Shown here: positions 6,682 through 10,910 of the stretch, piece after piece | Layout: every line of letters starts with the position of its first letter | How positions within the stretch are numbered: position 1 is the first letter of the stretch | Assembly (NCBI GenBank): GCA_947253195.1 | Contig: CAMXXM010000028.1 | Span: 1 to 10,910, forward strand | From: an uncultured Porphyromonas sp. | GTDB lineage: Bacteria; Bacteroidota; Bacteroidia; Bacteroidales; Porphyromonadaceae | Reading direction: 5' to 3' | Length of the DNA: 10,910 nt | The notes under the pieces: model-generated | Databases searched by the model: none | What the model was told of the DNA's origin: nothing | Seen by the model: the letters and a program-made list of their open reading frames with translations, nothing else | Translations under genes and position numbers: made by a program

Positions 6682-6697
6682 GAGCTCAGTTGAGCTC
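6682..6697 (-). promoter_or_regulatory. Small hairpin across the tonB stop codon
   Basis: On the minus strand GAGCTC AACT GAGCTC forms a perfect 6-bp stem with a 4-nt loop. It contains the tonB stop codon and is followed by TTTAGATC. It may modulate message stability or coupling between tonB and the DJ-1 gene, but a stem this short could also be chance. Confidence 0.35.
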
Positions 6698-7525
6698 GTA
6701 CTTGTAGGTTATCTTTCCTCTCTGATTATTCACCTGATCGGCGCGACTGAAGCGAGTGGCCTTGGCGGCCTTGATCGCACTCTGCTGCATAGAGTAGTCA
6801 CCTATGGTAGTCCCCGGAGCGATCGTGGCGGCGATGACGTTTCCACTACTATTGACGGTAATGGCGACGACGATGCGGCCCTCCACATTCTTTGTGAAGT
6901 CGGGTCTCTTGAGCCCGCCCACAATATCGCGCCCGGCAAGAGACCAGCCGCCAAAGCCTGCCACTCCGGAGCCCGCACCTCCACCGGTCACATTACCGGA
7001 GGGAGAGCCCTGGTGCCCTGTAGTCGAGCCCGACGGGGTAGTCCCCGATCCGGATGCATTCTGAGCATTTCCCAGAGCACCTGCCACCTTACCGGCGATA
7101 TCAGCCTTACGCTTAGCATCTGCTGCCTCGCGCTTCTTCTGCTCCTCCCGGAGACGCTCTTGGCGCTGCTTCTCCAGCTCAGCCAGGGTGTCCTTTTTCT
7201 TCACCGGCTCCTTCTTTGACTCCTGTCGCTTGACCTGCTTCACCTCCGGAGCCTCCGGCAGGTCCTGTGTCAGCAGATCCTCATCGGGCGGTGTGGGTGT
7301 CGGCTCCACAGGGTCCACCTCCTCGGGTGGGATGATCTCGTGCGGATCGTAGGTTCCCTCAGCCTCTGCCATATTTCCTATGGAGACTAAGATCCCGGCT
7401 GGTAGATCCGGGACCTTGACCGGAGGCATGAGGATGACGAAGAGTAGTCCCACAGCGAGGATATGCACCCCCACCGCGGTGGCTGCTGAGATCCATTGCC
7501 TGCTATTTCTCTTATCTTCCTCCAC
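6686..7525 (-). CDS. tonB: TonB family energy transducer (TonB/TolA-like)
   Basis: TonB proteins carry proton-motive energy from ExbB/ExbD across the periplasm to outer-membrane receptors. The 279 residues are laid out as expected. There is a short cytoplasmic N-terminus, one membrane anchor at about 11-33 containing H21 (the position of the functional TonB transmembrane His), and a Pro/Glu-rich stretch at 61-95. A charged helical segment follows at about 112-145, then a Gly/Ser/Thr-rich linker at 150-196 and a C-terminal domain at 200-279 ending ITYKYELN. The C-terminal domain lacks the usual YP motif, so receptor pairing is uncertain and TolA-like roles are possible. The start must be GTG 7525: the frame upstream reaches the exbD stop without an ATG, and the nearby ATG at 7544 is out of frame. 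It follows exbB and exbD directly. Confidence 0.88.
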   Translation of the reverse strand: MEEDKRNSRQWISAATAVGVHILAVGLLFVILMPPVKVPDLPAGILVSIGNMAEAEGTYDPHEIIPPEEVDPVEPTPTPPDEDLLTQDLPEAPEVKQVKRQESKKEPVKKKDTLAELEKQRQERLREEQKKREAADAKRKADIAGKVAGALGNAQNASGSGTTPSGSTTGHQGSPSGNVTGGGAGSGVAGFGGWSLAGRDIVGGLKRPDFTKNVEGRIVVAITVNSSGNVIAATIAPGTTIGDYSMQQSAIKAAKATRFSRADQVNNQRGKITYKYELN

Positions 7526-7546
7526 TGTACTTTGCCTGAGCCATGA

Positions 7547-7960
7547 TTACTCCTTGAGCGGACGAGTGGCGAGGACCATCTGATAGCGATTCTCCACCGC
7601 TATATTCAGCACCTTTACCACCTCACCGTACGGCACACCCTCATCCGCATAGAGGGCGACGAACATATCAGGATTCTGATCCAGAGTCTCCTGCAGGAAG
7701 GGGGCAATTTCATCAAAGGCCACCTGCCGATCCTCTCCATTACCGATACCGACGAAGTACTCCCCCTCCCGGGTGACGGTGACACGAGTGACGGGGCGGG
7801 CATTGGTCTGCTGAGAACTCTTAGGCAACAGGACCCGCAGGGCACTCGGCACCACGAGGGTACTCGAGACCATAAAGAAGATCAGGAGCAGGAAGATGAC
7901 GTCGGTCATCGACGCCATACTAAAGTCTCCTATAGCCTTGGATCTACGCTTCAGCTTCAT
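7547..7960 (-). CDS. exbD: Biopolymer transport protein ExbD/TolR
   Basis: Inner-membrane stator partner of ExbB that uses the proton gradient to drive TonB. The 137 residues have a short basic N-terminus, one membrane helix at about 19-39 and a periplasmic domain. The helix starts with MASMTDVIFLLLIFFMV and contains D20, the protonatable Asp essential in ExbD/TolR. The ATG at 7960 overlaps the exbB stop as TGATG, so the two proteins are probably made by translational coupling in a fixed ratio. The TAA stop lies in the same frame as the GTG of tonB, 21 nt upstream of it. Confidence 0.96.
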   Translation of the reverse strand: MKLKRRSKAIGDFSMASMTDVIFLLLIFFMVSSTLVVPSALRVLLPKSSQQTNARPVTRVTVTREGEYFVGIGNGEDRQVAFDEIAPFLQETLDQNPDMFVALYADEGVPYGEVVKVLNIAVENRYQMVLATRPLKE

Positions 7961-8685
7961 CAGTGTATCCCTCCCTTTCGTGCAGACGTGACGGTAGGCT
8001 CATTGAGCAGATCCATAAAGTCCAGGGCCTCCGACTCAGACTTTGAGACAATCTTATCGACCCGCGTCGTGAGGTAATTGTAGGCAAAGAGGGCGAGGAT
8101 ACCGACGATCAGACCACCGACCGTCGTAACCAGTGCCTCATAGATACCGGAGGAGAGCAGTGAGACATCGACATTGGCTCCCGCCTGTGCCATATTGTAG
8201 AAGGCGCGGATCATACCGGTCACCGTACCGAGAAAGCCGATCATCGGCGCACCGGAGGCAACGGTAGCGAGGAGAGGAAGTGACTTCTCCAAGCGCTGCA
8301 CCTCGAGGTTGCCCACATTCTCTATCGCTGCCATGATCTCCTCTGTCGGACGTCCCAAGCGATCGATCCCCTTGGAGATCATCCTCGCACCCGGAGTATG
8401 CTCGGCCTCGCAGAGATCCTTGGCAGACTCCAGCTTGCCCTCACGGATATAGTCCCGAGTTTTCTCGATGAAGGAAGGATTACTCTTGCCGGCTTTGTTG
8501 TAAAAGAGCATCCTCTCCACAAATATATAGCAGGCGATGATCGAGAGGAGCAGGAGGACGATCATGATCCATCCTCCCTTGACAGCCAAGTCCCATAGAT
8601 TCATCGCCTCCGTATCGGTGACGGCGGAGCCTGCCACCTGAGAGAGCTGAGGCAGTGTGTCTGCCGCTATTTGAAGGAAATTCAT
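7960..8685 (-). CDS. exbB: MotA/TolQ/ExbB proton channel family protein
   Basis: Forms the pentameric inner-membrane proton channel that surrounds ExbD. The 241 residues have three predicted membrane helices (about 37-57, 138-158 and 183-203). A cytoplasmic loop of some 80 residues lies between the first two, the normal ExbB/TolQ topology. The conserved channel segments are present: ASGAPMIGFLGTVTGMIRAF at 143-162 and EALVTTVGGLIVGILALF at 183-200. The N-terminal 36 residues before the first helix are typical of the longer Bacteroidota forms. The ATG at 8685 lies 58 nt after pdxJ and the gene overlaps exbD by one base. It could serve TonB-dependent receptors or a Tol-like system; the adjacent tonB-family gene favours the former. 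Confidence 0.96.
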   Translation of the reverse strand: MNFLQIAADTLPQLSQVAGSAVTDTEAMNLWDLAVKGGWIMIVLLLLSIIACYIFVERMLFYNKAGKSNPSFIEKTRDYIREGKLESAKDLCEAEHTPGARMISKGIDRLGRPTEEIMAAIENVGNLEVQRLEKSLPLLATVASGAPMIGFLGTVTGMIRAFYNMAQAGANVDVSLLSSGIYEALVTTVGGLIVGILALFAYNYLTTRVDKIVSKSESEALDFMDLLNEPTVTSARKGGIH

Positions 8686-8743
8686 CTGATGATATTCTGA
8701 TATGATTATTGTGCAATACTACATCCTCTCCCACCTAATTATC

Positions 8744-9460
8744 TCACTTACTGAGGATCTCGAGATACTTGCGGACCACGTTCTCAAATCCCTCATATAG
8801 GGCTTCGCAGATCACGGCATGGCCGATAGAGACCTCATCCAGCTCCGGGATATACCTATGGAGTAGTGCCAGATTGTCGAGGCTAAGATCGTGACCGGCA
8901 TTGACTCCGAGCCCCAGTTCCTTGGCACGCCTGGCGCAGGCCACAAAGGGCTGGACAGCCTCCTCAGGGTGCGTCGGATACAGGTCAGCATAGGGCTTCG
9001 TGTACATCTCCACTCGATCAGCCCCTACGCTCCGAGCAGCGACGAGATTCTCCAGATCTGTGTCCACAAAGATAGAGGCGCGGATGCCGGCCCGGTGAAG
9101 TCGGTCGATGATCTTCTCCAGCTGGTCGTAGTGCGTCTCCACGTCCCACCCGGCACTGCTCGTCAGTGCATCCGGTGCATCAGGCACCAGGGTGACCTGA
9201 TCAGGACCCACCTGCGTGACTAAGGTCAGGAAGTCCTCAGAGGGATAGCCCTCGATATTATACTCCGTATCGACCACCTGCCTCAGCGCCGGGACATCGG
9301 CATACTTGATATGACGCTCGTCGGGTCTGGGATGGACGGTGATCCCCTGCGCCCCCATCCGCTGGAGGTCCTTAGCCACCCGGATAATGTCAGGACGATT
9401 CTCCCCCCGGGCATTCCTAAGAGTGGCTACTTTATTGATATTGACACTGAATAGAGTCAT
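8744..9460 (-). CDS. pdxJ: Pyridoxine 5'-phosphate synthase
   Basis: Last step of the DXP-dependent vitamin B6 route: condenses 3-amino-1-hydroxyacetone phosphate with deoxyxylulose 5-phosphate to pyridoxine 5'-phosphate in the cytoplasm. The 238-residue TIM-barrel sequence has the family landmarks. These are NINKVATLRNARG at 7-19, TVHPRPDERHI with H43, NIEGYPS with E70, LVPDAPDALTSSAGWD at 91-106, and VNAGHDL with H190. H43, E70 and H190 correspond to H45, E72 and H193 of the E. coli enzyme. It is the first gene of the run ending at cysS and has a -7 box about 28 nt before its ATG. The gene 58 nt downstream is exbB. Confidence 0.98.
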   Translation of the reverse strand: MTLFSVNINKVATLRNARGENRPDIIRVAKDLQRMGAQGITVHPRPDERHIKYADVPALRQVVDTEYNIEGYPSEDFLTLVTQVGPDQVTLVPDAPDALTSSAGWDVETHYDQLEKIIDRLHRAGIRASIFVDTDLENLVAARSVGADRVEMYTKPYADLYPTHPEEAVQPFVACARRAKELGLGVNAGHDLSLDNLALLHRYIPELDEVSIGHAVICEALYEGFENVVRKYLEILSK

Positions 9461-9487
9461 AACTACAGTATATGATTATGATAGACA

Positions 9488-9495
9488 CAAAGGTA
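9488..9495 (-). promoter_or_regulatory. -7 box of the pdxJ-exbBD-tonB operon promoter
   Basis: TACCTTTG on the minus strand matches the Bacteroidota -7 consensus and predicts transcription from about 9481, some 20 nt before the pdxJ ATG. No convincing TTTG occurs 19-20 nt upstream, so the -33 part is weak or absent. The rplT terminator lies just beyond it, which is consistent with a new transcription unit starting here. Confidence 0.5.
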
Positions 9496-9612
9496 ACACT
9501 TTTCCAAGTCAAGACCTTTCCCTAAAACGAACTGCAACAAAAAGAGCCACAATTTCCTCCGATACGGTACTGCCTATACCCAGAAATTACCCGCCTCAGA
9601 GCCGATAGCACG

Positions 9613-9652
9613 AAAAAAAGAGCAACACCGTAGAGTCTACGATGCTGCTCTT
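9613..9652 (-). terminator. Intrinsic terminator of the infC-rpmI-rplT operon
   Basis: On the minus strand AAGAGCAGCATCGTA pairs with TACGGTGTTGCTCTT around a 5-nt loop, a 15-bp stem with only two G-U pairs. A run of seven Ts (9619-9613) directly follows. It starts 30 nt after the rplT stop. This is a textbook intrinsic terminator in the right place. The remaining 117 nt up to the pdxJ -7 box show no feature I can support. Confidence 0.93.
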
Positions 9653-9681
9653 AGATGAGTCTTGTATTTAAGACCGCTGTA

Positions 9682-10029
9682 TCAGGCCTTAGCCTTATCT
9701 ACGATCGCCTTAAACGCCTCCTGGTGATTCATCGCGAGGTCAGCGAGGACCTTGCGATTGATCTCGATACCCTTGTCGTGGAGCATCCCCATGAGCCTTG
9801 AGTAGGAGAATCCCTCCTGACGCGCAGCCGCATTGATACGCTGGATCCAGAGGGCACGGAAAGTGCGCTTCTTGACCTTACGATCGCGGTAAGCGTAGGT
9901 AAGTCCCTTCTCCCAAGTATTCTTAGCTACCGTCCAGACATTCCTTCGTGCACCATAGTAGCCACGGGTCTGCTTGAGGATTCTCTTGCGCCGCGCCTTA
10001 GATGCGGCATGATTGACTGATCTTGACAT
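9682..10029 (-). CDS. rplT: 50S ribosomal protein L20
   Basis: Binds 23S rRNA early and is needed for assembly of the large subunit. In several bacteria it also represses its own operon by binding the mRNA. The 115 residues are standard length. The basic N-terminal arm is recognisable ([27 protein letters not shown], residues 3-29), as is the globular part with [20 protein letters not shown] at 61-80. The ATG at 10029 lies 99 nt after rpmI, an unusually roomy spacer for this operon, containing a possible stem. The gene is followed by a strong terminator. Confidence 0.98.
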   Translation of the reverse strand: MSRSVNHAASKARRKRILKQTRGYYGARRNVWTVAKNTWEKGLTYAYRDRKVKKRTFRALWIQRINAAARQEGFSYSRLMGMLHDKGIEINRKVLADLAMNHQEAFKAIVDKAKA

Positions 10030-10050
10030 GATTCTAAAATTTCTGTGGAC

Positions 10051-10090
10051 ATGAGCGGCGGATCATTACTCCCCGCACTTATCTGCTCAT
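10051..10090 (-). promoter_or_regulatory. Possible stem-loop in the rpmI-rplT spacer
   Basis: On the minus strand ATGAGC (10090-10085) pairs with GCTCAT (10056-10051), and inside it GCGG (10076-10073) pairs with CCGC (10061-10058), with an 8-nt bulge on the 5' side. It ends 21 nt before the rplT ATG. L20 is known to bind its own message in other bacteria, so this is a candidate control site, but the pairing is short and unproven. Confidence 0.3.
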
Positions 10091-10128
10091 CATCCTGTTA
10101 CTAAAATCTTACGTAGTCGACCGCTTAC

Positions 10129-10326
10129 TTATGCAAGTCCAAGCAGTTTCTTGACCCCACGTTCATTGGACTCGTGTACCAGTCCGGTATTGGTGAGATC
10201 ACGCTTCTGCCTCTTGGACTTACATGCCAGGAGGTGGCTCTTGTAAGCATGCTTACGCTTGATTTTTCCTGATCCGGTGAGAGAAAATCTCTTCTTAGCA
10301 CCGCAATTAGTCTTAACCTTAGGCAT
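10129..10326 (-). CDS. rpmI: 50S ribosomal protein L35
   Basis: Small, very basic large-subunit protein of 65 residues, normal for L35. The N-terminus MPKVKTNCGAKKRFSLTGSG and the block KIKRKHAYKSHLL are the family's hallmarks. Two cysteines (C8 and C35) occupy positions that I expect to be Ser or Thr/Lys in most homologues. With only two there is no zinc-knuckle set. It sits between infC and rplT as in most bacteria. The ATG at 10326 has no obvious Shine-Dalgarno, in keeping with Bacteroidota. Confidence 0.97.
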   Translation of the reverse strand: MPKVKTNCGAKKRFSLTGSGKIKRKHAYKSHLLACKSKRQKRDLTNTGLVHESNERGVKKLLGLA

Positions 10327-10363
10327 GACTTGATGGATTATGTATTGTATAAATTAGTATTTG

Positions 10364-10381
10364 CCGCGGCTCACGCCGTGG
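10364..10381 (-). promoter_or_regulatory. Hairpin in the infC-rpmI spacer
   Basis: On the minus strand CCACGGC GTGA GCCGCGG folds into a 7-bp stem with one A-C mismatch and a GNRA-type GUGA loop, 6 nt after the infC stop. There is no T-tract after it, so it is unlikely to be a terminator. A role in L20 or L35 feedback control, or in protecting the message, is possible but only inferred. Confidence 0.4.
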
Positions 10382-10387
10382 ACGTTA

Positions 10388-10910
10388 TTACGCCTCCTCA
10401 TCCGGCTCACTATCGGAGCCTTCATCAGAGGTGTGATGTTGATTGCTACTGCTACTATCGTCACTCTTCTTCTTAGCGACTCCCTTCTTGGGCGAGAAGA
10501 GCATACTCATGCGCTTTCCCTCAAGCTTAGGGAGCTGATCCACCCGCGCATAGTCCTCGAGATCGTTGGCAAAACGAAGGAGGAGGAGCTTGCCCTGGTC
10601 CTTAAAGACGATGGACCGACCGCGGAAGAAGACATAAGCACGCACCTTGCTACCCTCCTGCAGGAAGCTGATGGCATGGCGGAGCTTGAAGCTGTAGTCA
10701 TGGTCGTCTGTCTGAGGTCCGAAGCGGATCTCCTTGAGCGTCGTCTTGACCTGATTGGCTTTCTGCTCCTTAGCCTTCTTCTTCTGCTGGTAAAGAAACT
10801 TTTGGTAGTCCAAGATCTTACAGACAGGCGGATCTGCATTGGGCGAAATCTCCACGAGATCAAGCTCCTGCTGCTGCGCCATACGGCGAGCCTCCTGGAT
10901 GGTGTAGATC
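10388..10910 (-). CDS. infC: Translation initiation factor IF-3, cut by window end
   Basis: IF-3 binds the 30S subunit, blocks premature 50S joining and checks start-codon pairing. The last 173 residues are visible and the frame stays open to the window edge. The readable start [20 protein letters not shown] continues upstream, so the ATG at 10882 is an internal Met within the N-domain, not the start. Clear family motifs are [20 protein letters not shown] (linker side of the N-domain), [18 protein letters not shown] and [10 protein letters not shown] in the C-domain. After residue ~140 comes a low-complexity tail rich in Lys, Ser, Asp and Glu ([11 protein letters not shown]...DSEPDEEA), a trait I associate with Bacteroidota IF-3. 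First visible gene of the infC-rpmI-rplT operon. Confidence 0.98.
   Translation of the reverse strand, partial: IYTIQEARRMAQQQELDLVEISPNADPPVCKILDYQKFLYQQKKKAKEQKANQVKTTLKEIRFGPQTDDHDYSFKLRHAISFLQEGSKVRAYVFFRGRSIVFKDQGKLLLLRFANDLEDYARVDQLPKLEGKRMSMLFSPKKGVAKKKSDDSSSSNQHHTSDEGSDSEPDEEA

Noticed and set aside
7515..7544. ATG 7544 as the tonB start or a tiny ORF
   Set aside because: It is out of frame with tonB and closes after ten codons; at most a leader effect.
10388..10882. ATG 10882 as the true infC start
   Set aside because: The frame continues upstream with IYTIQEARR, which fits the IF-3 N-domain, so this Met is internal and the gene is truncated by the window edge.

Overview
The window reads as a stretch of a Bacteroidota chromosome, most likely from a Porphyromonas-like member of the Bacteroidales. 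The grounds are the family-level look of the proteins (an acidic Asp/Ser/Glu-rich tail on IF-3, the PdxJ motif NINKVATLRNARG, a pdxJ-exbB-exbD-tonB block), promoters that fit the Bacteroidota -33/-7 pattern (TTTG / TAnnTTTG) rather than the E. coli one, and generally weak Shine-Dalgarno sequences. The genus is an inference; no database search was possible. Every gene I can support lies on the minus strand, so transcription runs from high to low coordinates.

Layout in the direction of transcription. (1) 10910-9613: the translation operon infC (cut by the window end), rpmI (L35) and rplT (L20), closed by a clear intrinsic terminator. (2) 9495-4579: a tight run of six genes starting at a -7 box just upstream of pdxJ: pdxJ, exbB, exbD, tonB, a DJ-1/PfpI protein and cysS. 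The spacings are 58, -1, 21, 20 and 17 nt, so it is probably one operon. It links vitamin B6 synthesis, outer-membrane energy transduction, protein or carbonyl repair and cysteine tRNA charging. (3) 4578-4292: a gene-free strip full of inverted repeats, including two adjacent near-perfect hairpins built from four copies of one 11-bp word. (4) 4291-4218: tRNA-Arg(CCG). (5) 4179-3923: a promoter and a 63-residue protein with two membrane segments. (6) 3922-3749: a leader with a strong 12-bp hairpin. (7) 3748-1: the repair enzyme NnrE/NnrD (bifunctional, with a damaged-looking epimerase motif), a rhomboid protease, a membrane-anchored endonuclease/exonuclease/phosphatase protein and the start of a CdsA-like phosphatidate cytidylyltransferase, closely packed and probably co-transcribed.

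Most of the window is conserved housekeeping material and I see no mobile element, CRISPR array or defence system. The points that go beyond routine annotation are the twin palindromes downstream of cysS (4476-4558), the loss of the GNNGGDG-type motif in the NAD(P)HX epimerase half of the nnr gene, a terminator-like hairpin whose U-tract faces the wrong way for the genes around it (3790-3843), a palindrome sitting in the tRNA-Arg promoter, and an exbD stop codon that lies in frame with tonB.
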